Shown piece after piece: positions 26,764-36,023 of a stretch of DNA of 64,000 nt. The translations under genes and the position numbers were made by a program. The notes under the pieces are model-generated. The model was not told where the DNA came from. It saw only the letters and a list, made by a program, of their open reading frames with translations, and did no database searches. The DNA is from Carnobacteriaceae bacterium zg-C25. Its GTDB lineage: Bacteria > Bacillota > Bacilli > Lactobacillales > Aerococcaceae. How positions within the stretch are numbered: position 1 is the first letter of the stretch; every line of letters starts with the position of its first letter. The stretch is from the NCBI GenBank assembly GCA_017945845.1, contig CP072828.1:1358408-1422407 (forward strand), given 5' to 3'.

Positions 26764-27702
26764 TTAGCGAACAACACGCGTTCCTGTACCGTTACTCAAA
26801 TAACTTTCAATATTTTCTAACGACGTAATAACCGCTTCTCCTTCGGGATAATTTGTTACAAAATCAATAGCCGCCTTAACTTTTGGTAGCATAGACCCTT
26901 CAGCAAATTGTTTTTCGTCAATATATTGTTCTAATTGACTAATCGTTACTCTCTCTAACTTTTCTTGATTAGGTTGATTAAAGTTAACATATACGTTATC
27001 TACACCTGTCAAAATAATTAATTTATCTACACGTAATATTTCCGCTAATTTTGCAGAAGCAAAATCTTTATCAATAACTGCTTCCACACCTTTTAATTGA
27101 CCATCTTTACGAACAAGTGGAATACCTCCACCACCGCAAGCAATGGTAATAATTTCATTATCTACTAATAATTGAATAACATCACTTTCAACAATATTAA
27201 CCGGTTTTGGTGAAGCAACAACTTTACGATACCCACGACCAGAATCTTCAATGAATTGATCACCTGTTTCTTCATGTAATCGAGCTGCATCTTCTTGTGT
27301 CAAAAACGGACCAATTGGTTTTGTCAATTTTACAAACGCTGGGTCATCCGCTGAAACTTCCACTTGCGTTAAAACAGTGGCTACTTTTTTATCAATACCT
27401 TTTTGATTTAAAATATCTTGCATTCGATTTTGTAACCAATAACCGATACTCCCTTGTGTCATCGCAACGCAAGTATCTAATGGCAATGCCGGATTTTTTG
27501 GCGAATGAGCCGCTGCTTGTTGCAACAACAAATTACCAACTTGCGGACCATTTCCATGACTAATAATTAATTGATACCCAGATTCTACTAATCTTGTGAG
27601 TTGTTTGGCGGTTTTTTCTAACGCCTCCATTTGACCATTCGCTGTTGGATCATCTGTTAATATAGCATTTCCACCTAATGCCACTAATATTTTTTGTGTC
27701 AT
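26764..27702 (-). CDS. arcC: Carbamate kinase
   Basis: A 312-residue amino-acid-kinase-fold enzyme that turns carbamoyl phosphate and ADP into ATP, NH3 and CO2. Typical segments are ILVALGGNAIL at the N-terminus, ISHGNGPQVGNLLLQQ, and IACGGGGIPLV in the middle. Length is normal. It is the last gene of the minus-strand operon headed by the FdrA-YlbE fusion, not part of an arginine deiminase cluster (no arcA/arcB here). This arrangement matches the E. coli allantoin locus, where a carbamate kinase follows the oxamate carbamoyltransferase genes. AAAGGAG precedes the ATG. Confidence 0.95.
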   Translation of the reverse strand: MTQKILVALGGNAILTDDPTANGQMEALEKTAKQLTRLVESGYQLIISHGNGPQVGNLLLQQAAAHSPKNPALPLDTCVAMTQGSIGYWLQNRMQDILNQKGIDKKVATVLTQVEVSADDPAFVKLTKPIGPFLTQEDAARLHEETGDQFIEDSGRGYRKVVASPKPVNIVESDVIQLLVDNEIITIACGGGGIPLVRKDGQLKGVEAVIDKDFASAKLAEILRVDKLIILTGVDNVYVNFNQPNQEKLERVTISQLEQYIDEKQFAEGSMLPKVKAAIDFVTNYPEGEAVITSLENIESYLSNGTGTRVVR

Positions 27703-27890
27703 TTTTTATCTCCTTTAAATTAAGTAAACACACATTTGTATATGACGTCTACACGTCTGAAGTGAATTTTGAATTGATAAACTATAACTGGTGATCACCC
27801 TTATTTGCATTTTGCTCATCATTAACAAGCTACGTTATTGATACTTTTTCTTATTCCATCACTTTTTATAGTTGTTGGAGCGATATTTTA

Positions 27891-29087
27891 TTACGCCACA
27901 TCACGAGCTGTCATGCGGTCTACAACAACCGCTGAGAATACATCTGAATTAACATTTGTAATCGTTCTTAACATACCAACAAACCATTCAACACCAGCAA
28001 ACAATGCCACGCTTTCTATCGGCAATCCTAATTGCGGTACAATAATCGCTAAAGATACAAGTCCCGCACCAGGCACAACAGCATTTGCTAGCGAAATAAA
28101 TGTTGCTAAAATACCGATATACAACAATTTTGTAATATCAAATGGTATACCGTATAATTGACCAATTGTCACAACGGTTATTGCCATATGCATCGCTGAA
28201 CCGTTACTATTTAAGGACACACCCATAGGTAAAACTAAGTCAACAACACGTTTTCTAACACCTAACTTATTGTATGTATCTTCCATAGCAATCGGTAATG
28301 TAACCGCTGATGATGTGGTAGCTAACGCTACAACCGACATTGTTTTCATACCCAAAACAATAGATTTAATTGATTTTTTACAATATAGCGATACAACGAG
28401 TACCCACGCACCTAAAAACGTTACGGTTGCAACACCAAATACAAGTAAATATTTAATCATTGGTAATAGAATATCTACACCTAGTCGACCAACAGATACG
28501 GCAATCATTGCAAATATACCGATTGGCGCAAATTTCATGACTAGACCAATTAAATTCATAATAATGTCGTTACATTCAATCAACAACGGCAAAACAATAT
28601 TATCTTTTTGTTTGGATACATACATGTTTAGCGCTATACCCATAAAAATGGCAAATATAATAATTTGAATAATGGTTCCGTTGGCTAATGACTCCATTAT
28701 ATTTTGTGGTATAAAGGACACTATTGTTTCAGTTAAATTGATGGTTTGAGCTTGAATGGTACTATCACTAACTTGTGGTACGGTGATACCTGCGCCAGCT
28801 TGAAGAACTGTCGCAAATAAAATACCCCAGTAAGCAGCAATGAGTGACGACAATCCAAAAATGACAATTGTTTTAATTCCCATTGCAGAAAGATCTTTTC
28901 TATCTAGAGTTCCTAAAGCTTGTACAACTTGACCTAACACCAACAATGGAATACCCATTTGCATTGCTCTTAAAAATGTTTTTCCAAAAACGTCTAATAC
29001 AGAAGCGGATTCTTTAAAAATGACTCCGATAATTACACCACATAATATGGCTATAAGAATTTTTCTGATAAAGTATTTATCGCTCAT
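27891..29087 (-). CDS. DAACS family carboxylate:cation symporter with altered binding site
   Basis: A 398-residue membrane protein of the glutamate/dicarboxylate transporter (GltP/DctA/SstT) fold. The HP1 loop is TTSSAVTLP. The TM7 signature NMDGT is replaced by NSNGS (in GVSLNSNGSAMH), and in TM8 the stretch GMLRTITNVNSD keeps the side-chain-binding Arg, the Asn and a sodium-site Asp but has Gly where the Asp that binds the substrate amino group sits. So it probably carries a carboxylate without an alpha-amino group. It lies between the MFS gene (30 bases) and arcC in the oxamate operon, so oxalurate or oxamate are candidate substrates. AAGGTGAG precedes the ATG. Confidence 0.85.
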   Translation of the reverse strand: MSDKYFIRKILIAILCGVIIGVIFKESASVLDVFGKTFLRAMQMGIPLLVLGQVVQALGTLDRKDLSAMGIKTIVIFGLSSLIAAYWGILFATVLQAGAGITVPQVSDSTIQAQTINLTETIVSFIPQNIMESLANGTIIQIIIFAIFMGIALNMYVSKQKDNIVLPLLIECNDIIMNLIGLVMKFAPIGIFAMIAVSVGRLGVDILLPMIKYLLVFGVATVTFLGAWVLVVSLYCKKSIKSIVLGMKTMSVVALATTSSAVTLPIAMEDTYNKLGVRKRVVDLVLPMGVSLNSNGSAMHMAITVVTIGQLYGIPFDITKLLYIGILATFISLANAVVPGAGLVSLAIIVPQLGLPIESVALFAGVEWFVGMLRTITNVNSDVFSAVVVDRMTARDVA

Positions 29088-29117
29088 TTTTACTCACCTT
29101 CTTTTCTATAGAGTATC

Positions 29118-30353
29118 TCAGCTTTTTTTAGTATCTTTTGCAATAACCATGAAGAACACTAATCCAATACCTAACAATACGGCTGCTAGATAGAAACCAA
29201 CTTGCATTGAACCTACACTATCTGCTAAATATCCTGTAACGTATGGCGCTAAAATTGAACCAGACATTCCGATAAAGTTATACGCACTTAATGTAGTAGA
29301 TAAACTACCTTTTGGTGCATATGCATTTACATAAGAAATCAAAATTGGGTCTAACGCCAATTTACCAGTCAATCCGTATAACACTAATACCGCAATTAAT
29401 AATGTTTGATCGGTTACATTTGCAATTAAGAAGACGGATAATAATGCTAGTGGCATTAAAAATAGCATCATTTTTTTCGTGCTACCAATTTTATCTTTCA
29501 TTGTGGCAAATAATAATGCACCTGGAATAGATGCCCATGGCACTAGAGAAGCGATAAATCCTACACTATTTCCACTAAATCCACGTTCTTGAATTAAAAA
29601 TGATGGTAACCATGTTAAGATAACAAAGTTTGCATAAATACTTACAAAACAAACAACAAATACGGCTACTAAATTTTTATTACCAAAAATTTGTTTTAAC
29701 GTTACTTTTTCTTGTATTTCTTGAGTTGTTTCTTCAACTGGTACTACAGGCACATCGTTATATGTAACGCGTTCTTTTAATAAAGTGTAAAATAGCACAC
29801 CGACAATCGCGGTTGGTACAGCTACCATGTAAAACGGTTGACTCCAATGCGCACCACCTTCTAACACAATCGAACTAGAAAGTAAAAATCCACCAGATGT
29901 ACCGAATGCCATACCACTATTGATTAAAGCATTACCTAATGTGACTTTATTTTTTGGAATAGCTTCACTAGACATGGCATATTGCGGACCGTAGTATGCA
30001 CCTTGTGCGATACCGGCTAATGCGCGAATCCATAAAAACATTGTAAAGGTTTGAGCTAACCCACTTAAAAATGTTGTAAGCGCTAATCCGAAAAATCCTA
30101 CTGTAATAACTAATTTACGCCCATATTTATCACCCAAAATTCCAAATGGAATTTGTGCAAAAGCGTACGTTAAGAAAAATATACTATTGGCTAACCCTAA
30201 ATCTGTTTTAGATAAACCGAATTGTTTACCAACTTCACCCATTACGGGATTAAATACGGTTCGTGTGGCGTACATTAAAATCCAACCTAGGAAAAACAAT
30301 ACGACCAATCGAATCCAATAACTTTGATTGACTTTTTCAACTTTATGTTTCAT
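29118..30353 (-). CDS. MFS transporter, anion:cation symporter-like
   Basis: A 411-residue permease with 12 predicted membrane helices in two halves. The MFS loop motif after TM2 is GILGDKYGRKLV. The opening (SYWIRLVVLFFLGWILMYAT, then TRTVFNPVMGE) resembles the anion:cation symporter branch that imports organic anions such as hexuronates and galactonate. It sits in the oxamate operon and overlaps the DUF2877 gene by 11 bases. Start chosen at 30353 with GGAGG upstream; the frame extends 22 codons further without a ribosome site. It probably imports or exports an intermediate of the pathway; direction and substrate are inferred. Confidence 0.85.
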   Translation of the reverse strand: MKHKVEKVNQSYWIRLVVLFFLGWILMYATRTVFNPVMGEVGKQFGLSKTDLGLANSIFFLTYAFAQIPFGILGDKYGRKLVITVGFFGLALTTFLSGLAQTFTMFLWIRALAGIAQGAYYGPQYAMSSEAIPKNKVTLGNALINSGMAFGTSGGFLLSSSIVLEGGAHWSQPFYMVAVPTAIVGVLFYTLLKERVTYNDVPVVPVEETTQEIQEKVTLKQIFGNKNLVAVFVVCFVSIYANFVILTWLPSFLIQERGFSGNSVGFIASLVPWASIPGALLFATMKDKIGSTKKMMLFLMPLALLSVFLIANVTDQTLLIAVLVLYGLTGKLALDPILISYVNAYAPKGSLSTTLSAYNFIGMSGSILAPYVTGYLADSVGSMQVGFYLAAVLLGIGLVFFMVIAKDTKKS

Positions 30354-31191
30354 CGTGTATTCCTCCAAATTTATTGATAACAAAAGTAATTGCCATAGCG
30401 AATCCGAATAAAAAATCAACTCCCGAAGTATGTCCTATTTGTGAAACACTATCCAACGCCTTTTGTATTTTTTCTTTTTCTTTTACTTTAATCGCACAGT
30501 TTAATTCAAAAACTGGCGAAGCAACACGGTGATTTACCATCGCTTCTAAATAACAGCGACTAATGATTGTCGTGTTTAAAAAATGTGTGTGCATATTGCC
30601 TGTTAATTGATTGACACCCGTTAAAATATAAATACCAAAATGATAACCTAATAGGATGTCATCTCCACTGGGTGTTAAACCTATCCCACGACCAATTAAA
30701 AAATTCAAAACATCTTCAAATTGCTGTTTTTGTATAGGTGGTGTACATAAAATTTTTTGTACCGTTTCAAATCTGTCGCTATTTTCAATACCTATAGTTT
30801 GTCTTTTGAGAACATGATTCACCATCAGCAACAGCTCTTTACGTTCCAATTGGTTAACAGACACCTCGTGACTACACAAACAGACAATTTCACTATTTTC
30901 CCCATCTAAAACAAATGTATTTCGACGGGTATAAATTACAATTTTATGCGCTTTCAAGACTACAATATCGCCTATGCGTATACTCGCTTTTAATGTATTA
31001 AAATTTTCTTTTGACACGGCTATGCCGTAACTTGATAAATATTGACTCGAAGAAATATGTAGTAGTTGATTAGAAACACAAATATTTAGTGATGTTTCGA
31101 AGATACTATGGACTGTTCCGGTATTTCCGTATCGATGATACGGAAATACCCAGTCACTTGTTTGATAAATTTTAAAATATGGATTATTCAC
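30343..31191 (-). CDS. DUF2877 protein, YlbF/AllH-like subunit of oxamate carbamoyltransferase
   Basis: A 282-residue protein with the DUF2877 hallmark GIGLTPSGDDILLGYHFG. In E. coli the counterpart YlbF (AllH) works with FdrA (AllF) and YlbE (AllG) as oxamate carbamoyltransferase, which splits oxalurate with phosphate into oxamate and carbamoyl phosphate. Here it directly follows the FdrA-YlbE fusion. The start is taken as GTG at 31191 because AAAGGA lies seven bases before it and it overlaps the upstream stop by 8 bases (GTGAATAA); an ATG at 31215 is possible. Confidence 0.85.
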   Translation of the reverse strand: MNNPYFKIYQTSDWVFPYHRYGNTGTVHSIFETSLNICVSNQLLHISSSQYLSSYGIAVSKENFNTLKASIRIGDIVVLKAHKIVIYTRRNTFVLDGENSEIVCLCSHEVSVNQLERKELLLMVNHVLKRQTIGIENSDRFETVQKILCTPPIQKQQFEDVLNFLIGRGIGLTPSGDDILLGYHFGIYILTGVNQLTGNMHTHFLNTTIISRCYLEAMVNHRVASPVFELNCAIKVKEKEKIQKALDSVSQIGHTSGVDFLFGFAMAITFVINKFGGIHDET

Positions 31192-34186
31192 CAGGATATC
31201 CTTTTGAAATTGCATAGGCTTCTAACGCTTTTTCAAAACAGCCTAACGGAGCTAATACTGTTCCGGCACCCACTTGACCTAGCCCAGGTTGTTTATGCGC
31301 GATACCTGTATTGATAATTGGTGTAATACCTGTTTCAACAACTTTTCGAATATCAATACCTAATACACTACCTTCAAAATTCCAGTTTGGAATAGACCAA
31401 TTTGAATTACGTGTCACACAAATACGTGCCATTTCTTGAGAAGTCGCAATCGCTTCTTGGAAACCACCAGCACCAACAAAGCGTGTTACACCCGGTGCGG
31501 CAATCATTGCCATCGCACCAACACCTACAGTTTCTGTAATAGCACTATCACCAATATCTGGGTTTCCATCTTCCTCACTAAAGCCAGTGAAGTATAAGCC
31601 ACGCGGTGTATTTACCGGCGCTGTGTACCACGCATCATTTGTTTCCGCAATACGTACACCAAAGTCAACACCATTACGTGTCATTGTTGTTACAACTGTT
31701 CCTTTTGCATCTTTTCGTGCTACATCTACGATAACTTTTCCTGTTGCCATCATGATATTTAAGAAAAATTGATCTGTATCTGACAAAAATTTAATAACAT
31801 CGTATTTAACTTTTGAATCAATATCTAATTGTGTAATTGCTGGAACAATTTCTTTCACAAAGTTTAATGATGCTGCGATATTACGTTGGTGGAACTCATC
31901 ACCCATAGTAATTGCTTTTGCTATTAACACGTTTAAGTTAATACCCTCACCATATACTTTCAATGCACTGGCAATTGTTGGACCAAGAATATCTCTCATC
32001 CACTCTAATCGTGTTACAACTTCAGGAGAGTATGCTCCGAAACGTAATACCTTACCAATACCTTCATTCATTGTACAGTAAGCCCGCGTTTTATCCGCTT
32101 TATTTTCAACAACAAGAACCGCCATATCTCCAGACGTGATCCCACCCATTGGACCAACAGCATTCACATGATGACATGGGATGAAACGAACTGCACCACT
32201 TTCAAACAATTCACGTGCTTCTTCTTCTGTTTCTGCCCATTTTTCAAATAATGCAGCACCTAAACATGACCCTTGCATTGGACCAGTCATTGTTTCCCAA
32301 GTGATTGGTGGCCCAGCGTGTAGTAACGTTTTTTGTTGTGGATCATTTAACTCTGGAATAACTGTTTTAGCTTTCACCACATCTACCAAGAACGGCTGTA
32401 CTTCTTTCATGCGTTGAACAACTGTTGCATTTTCTGCATCGATTTCTTCACTAAATTGCTCTAAGTAATTTAAAATGCTAATCATTTTTTTATTACCACC
32501 AGCAATTGGTCTCCAGTTGTATTGAACAGATTCCCCTTCGTATTTAATGATTGGTTCATTGAAGCTTTTTAGACCAATATTAATTACTTTAGGTTTTTGA
32601 TGTAATAACGCTTTAACCGCTTGTGATGGTGGTGTTAGTGTTACTTGTTTACCTGAATAAGACACAACACTTTTAGCGTCTGCTTCATAGTCAACACCTT
32701 TAAATTTCAATGCTAAACGTACGGCTTTTTCATTACTTGATTCTACTAAAACACCTGCTTCTTTTAAGCGTTGAATAGTTGTTTCGTAATTTTGTGGATC
32801 GTGTTTTGTTCCGACAACAGTAGCAATAAAGTGTACGTTAGGATTTTGTGCAATGATATCTTTAATGGATGGCAATAACGCACCTGCCATATCATCATGT
32901 GCACCGTAACCTAATACAACGTCAAATAAGATAACCCCTGTATTTGCTTTAGCCGCATACTCTTTAAATTTATTTATACGTACTTCTGGGTCAATCATTG
33001 GGTGTGGACGACCTTGTGTATAAATATCATCACCTAAATCCATTACGTCGTAACCGTTATGACGTAATATATAACCTTCAGATTTGACAAGCTTGCCTAA
33101 ATCAAGTGCTTCAGAAATAAGCATACCCGCTTCAGATGCTAACGTTCCACCAGAATATAAACCGATAACAACTTTATCGTCTGCCAACGTTTCATTAACA
33201 GTGTTTTCTAGCGGTTGTTGGTAACGGCTGTTTACAGCAACTCCTTTTGCTAAATCAACAGCAATACGTGCTGTTTCTTCTAAAGTATGTGCTAAGTAAA
33301 CTTTACCTTCGTGATGTTCCGGTTTTTCGCCCAAGAAAATAGCAACAACTGGTTTTGAAACACTTTGTAATAACGCAACAACTTCATCACGCACTTCTTT
33401 TGCAGCAGGTTTTGAAATAACACAAATCACATCTGTTTCATCGTGATATTCTAATGCTACAATCGCATCTTTAACTGTAATTGCACCTACTTTATCAGAT
33501 AAGTCACGTCCACCTGTTCCGATTGCGTGTACAACACCACAACCTAAACGGTCAATAATTGTTGCAACTTCTTGAATACCTGTACCGGACGCACCGACAA
33601 TACCAATATTTCCTGGTGTAATAACGTTCGTAAAAGCAAGTGGCACACTAGAAATAACACCTGTCCCACAGTCAGGACCCATCATTAATAACCCTTTTTC
33701 GTGTGCTAGTTTTTTCAAGCGCACTTCATCTTCAATCGGTACATTGTCAGTAAATGAGAAAACATTTAAACCTTTATTTAATGCTTTTTCCATTTCTGAC
33801 GCACCATATTCACCAGGAATACTAAATAACGCTAAATTAGCATCTGGCATTTGTTCTAATGCTTCTTGTAAACTTGTTACTTCTTTAGAACTTGTTGAGT
33901 CATTTTCTTTTACTGATAAATCAGATAAAAATTCATCAACCACTTCTAAAACAGCTGACTTAATTTCAGGGTTATCTGTATCAATAACGATAACCAAGTC
34001 ATTTGGCGTAGCTGTTTTCGCTTCGTCAGAAAGTAATCCTCCGCTTTCTAAAATATCTTTATTAGCATCAGAACCCATCATAATCTGACTTTTGATCACA
34101 CCGTCCATTGTATTAACTTGTTGAGTTAATAACATCAAGTTGATCGAGTCTTGATAATTATTTTTGATAATTTCAGTTACTAACAT
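31184..34186 (-). CDS. fdrA: FdrA-YlbE fusion, oxamate carbamoyltransferase subunits in one chain
   Basis: A 1000-residue protein joining two normally separate ones. Residues 1 to ~528 are FdrA (AllF), related to succinyl-CoA synthetase alpha: GNIGIVGASGTGIQEV is the nucleotide/CoA-type loop. From ~531 (KVINIGLKSFNEP) to the end is YlbE (AllG, DUF1116), with WRPIAGGNKK, GPPITWETMTGPMQGS and PCHHVNAVGPMGG. In E. coli these are separate genes that with AllH form oxamate carbamoyltransferase. No stop or start lies at the junction. Start chosen at 34186 with AAAGGAG upstream. It is the first gene of an operon with the DUF2877 gene, two transporters and arcC, divergent from pucR. Confidence 0.9.
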   Translation of the reverse strand: MLVTEIIKNNYQDSINLMLLTQQVNTMDGVIKSQIMMGSDANKDILESGGLLSDEAKTATPNDLVIVIDTDNPEIKSAVLEVVDEFLSDLSVKENDSTSSKEVTSLQEALEQMPDANLALFSIPGEYGASEMEKALNKGLNVFSFTDNVPIEDEVRLKKLAHEKGLLMMGPDCGTGVISSVPLAFTNVITPGNIGIVGASGTGIQEVATIIDRLGCGVVHAIGTGGRDLSDKVGAITVKDAIVALEYHDETDVICVISKPAAKEVRDEVVALLQSVSKPVVAIFLGEKPEHHEGKVYLAHTLEETARIAVDLAKGVAVNSRYQQPLENTVNETLADDKVVIGLYSGGTLASEAGMLISEALDLGKLVKSEGYILRHNGYDVMDLGDDIYTQGRPHPMIDPEVRINKFKEYAAKANTGVILFDVVLGYGAHDDMAGALLPSIKDIIAQNPNVHFIATVVGTKHDPQNYETTIQRLKEAGVLVESSNEKAVRLALKFKGVDYEADAKSVVSYSGKQVTLTPPSQAVKALLHQKPKVINIGLKSFNEPIIKYEGESVQYNWRPIAGGNKKMISILNYLEQFSEEIDAENATVVQRMKEVQPFLVDVVKAKTVIPELNDPQQKTLLHAGPPITWETMTGPMQGSCLGAALFEKWAETEEEARELFESGAVRFIPCHHVNAVGPMGGITSGDMAVLVVENKADKTRAYCTMNEGIGKVLRFGAYSPEVVTRLEWMRDILGPTIASALKVYGEGINLNVLIAKAITMGDEFHQRNIAASLNFVKEIVPAITQLDIDSKVKYDVIKFLSDTDQFFLNIMMATGKVIVDVARKDAKGTVVTTMTRNGVDFGVRIAETNDAWYTAPVNTPRGLYFTGFSEEDGNPDIGDSAITETVGVGAMAMIAAPGVTRFVGAGGFQEAIATSQEMARICVTRNSNWSIPNWNFEGSVLGIDIRKVVETGITPIINTGIAHKQPGLGQVGAGTVLAPLGCFEKALEAYAISKGYPGE

Positions 34187-34306
34187 AAACTTTACTCCTT
34201 TGTTTTTATTTGTTAAACTAATTATAAATCGGTTATGATTGCGTTTCCATGCCATATTTTTTAGAATTTTTGCCGTTTTTTTATCCATTTGTCTAAAGGA
34301 GGAGCT
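34187..34306. promoter_or_regulatory. Divergent promoter region of pucR-type gene and oxamate operon
   Basis: For the minus-strand operon TATAAT is at 34221-34226 with no good -35, as expected for an activated promoter. For the regulator TTGCGT (34239-34244) and TAGAAT (34262-34267) are 17 bases apart. The two overlap, so the PucR protein could control both; its operator is not recognisable. Confidence 0.45.
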
Positions 34307-35905
34307 ATGAAAATTGTTGATTTACTCAAATTAAAATTACTAGAACACGCCAAAGTGCTTGCTGGAGAACATAAATTAGATAATATTATTGAATCCGTTA
34401 TGATTATTGAAGCAATTGATATTGAACGTTGGGCAGTTAAAAACCAAGTTTTAATTACCTCTTACGCTGCTTTTCAACACCAAAATGAAGCGGCACTTCT
34501 TTTGTTTTTTGACAAAATTGCCGCAATTGGTATTAGCGGTATTATTTTTAAAATTGAACGTTTAGTTGATGAAGTTCCTCAATATTTCATTGATTTGTGC
34601 GAAACAAAAGAAATCCCTTTAATTCAAATTCCTGGAACACTAGGGTATGAATCGATTATTTTATCTATCCATGAACCAATATTAAATTATGAATCGTTTT
34701 TATTACGTCAATATTATGATGCAAATAAACAATTTTCTCCGTTTATCGATTCACGCTTTTCATATGAAGATCTTGCCCAGCAATTTGTCAATTTTACGAA
34801 TCAACACATTTCACTCTCATTAGAAGATAAACTATTTACATCTAGTCAATTTGAAAAACCACTTAGTTCAAGATACTCCGAACAAATTGTGGATAATGGT
34901 TTTGCAAAACACACTTACCGGATACGTTCCTATAACACTGCGCCAGACACCACCGCAAACCATCATTACGTATACATTCACAACCATTCAGATTTCAGAC
35001 AATACACTTTAACAATTCAATTGGATAGCGACACAATTGATAGTTCTCTCGTTCTAGCGATAGAAAAATTTTTAGATATTTTAGTTCAAAAAATTGACGC
35101 AGATTATTACAAAAAAAATGAACTGTTTTTACATCGTAACAAAACCATTTCTACGATTTTATTTGGCATGCATGATGATACGTACGATTTAAAACTTTTA
35201 TTGGAAGACATCAATCTATTTCATCATCCGTACTATCAAATTTTATTGATTAACTTACCTAGACATATAGACGTATTAAAATTAGATACTTTAAAAAAAG
35301 CTTTTTCAAAAAGTGATATTTTATTTGTTTATTACGAGAGTAAAAATACACTTATTTTTCTATTTAACGTACATAAACCAAATCAAAAAATATCAAAAAC
35401 TTTATTACAAAAACTGTTACCAAAAATCGATAATGTTCATTATTATTTAAGTACGGTAGGCACATACCAAGAAATTCGTACATTATTAACAAATACATTA
35501 CGTTTAAAAGAATTTAACGATTCATTTTTCACAAGCTACATCATTGATGAAGATGATTTAGGTGTATTCAACTTTTTAATTCGTTTACCTAAAGATGATT
35601 ACAATGCCGCTATTCCAAATAATCTCAAGCAGTTATTCGATAATCATTACGAACTATTTTGTACATTGCACACATTTATAAAAAATAATCTCAATTTTGC
35701 CGCAACAGCCAATGAAATGTATTTACACCACAAGACCGTCCGTTATCGTATGGGTAAAATCGAACAATTACTCAACTTAGATTTAAATAACCCTATTCAA
35801 TTGACGAATTACATTATCGGCTGTGTTTTACTGCATTTAGTGAATGATCGAAAAGAAAAAGCCAACCCAAAAGCGGAGCCACATAAATTGGCGCTGTACG
35901 AATAA
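34307..35905 (+). CDS. PucR family transcriptional regulator
   Basis: A 532-residue regulator. The N-terminal ~120 residues form the PucR ligand-sensing domain (IVDLLKLKLLEHAKVLAGEH and later IPLIQIPG). The C-terminal ~60 residues are the PucR-type helix-turn-helix: NNLNFAATANEMYLHHKTVR and YRMGKIEQLL. Such proteins control purine, allantoin and related nitrogen catabolism. Start chosen at 34307 because AAAGGAGGAG immediately precedes it. It is transcribed away from the FdrA-YlbE operon and most likely activates it in response to a ureide such as oxalurate or allantoate; the ligand is inferred. Confidence 0.88.
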   Translation: MKIVDLLKLKLLEHAKVLAGEHKLDNIIESVMIIEAIDIERWAVKNQVLITSYAAFQHQNEAALLLFFDKIAAIGISGIIFKIERLVDEVPQYFIDLCETKEIPLIQIPGTLGYESIILSIHEPILNYESFLLRQYYDANKQFSPFIDSRFSYEDLAQQFVNFTNQHISLSLEDKLFTSSQFEKPLSSRYSEQIVDNGFAKHTYRIRSYNTAPDTTANHHYVYIHNHSDFRQYTLTIQLDSDTIDSSLVLAIEKFLDILVQKIDADYYKKNELFLHRNKTISTILFGMHDDTYDLKLLLEDINLFHHPYYQILLINLPRHIDVLKLDTLKKAFSKSDILFVYYESKNTLIFLFNVHKPNQKISKTLLQKLLPKIDNVHYYLSTVGTYQEIRTLLTNTLRLKEFNDSFFTSYIIDEDDLGVFNFLIRLPKDDYNAAIPNNLKQLFDNHYELFCTLHTFIKNNLNFAATANEMYLHHKTVRYRMGKIEQLLNLDLNNPIQLTNYIIGCVLLHLVNDRKEKANPKAEPHKLALYE

Positions 35906-35913
35906 ACACAAAA

Positions 35914-35987
35914 ACAACGAACACGCATCAAGTCGCAGATGTACATGTCATTACATCGTGCATTCAACAGTGTTCGTTGTTTTATTT
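35914..35987. terminator. Long bidirectional hairpin terminator
   Basis: ACAACGAACAC (35914-35924) and GTGTTCGTTGT (35970-35980) form a perfect 11-bp stem with T runs on both strands; the ~45-base loop contains further pairing around GATGTACATG and CATTACATC. It separates the convergent regulator and sigma-factor genes. Confidence 0.75.
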
Positions 35988-36023
35988 TCTTATTTTTGTA
36001 TTTTTCAATTTTATCGATAACCA

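Noticed and set aside
35897..35904. TACGAATA, identical to a streptococcal ComX (cin) box
   Set aside because: It is the last codons of the PucR gene (Tyr-Glu-stop) with no gene downstream in that direction.
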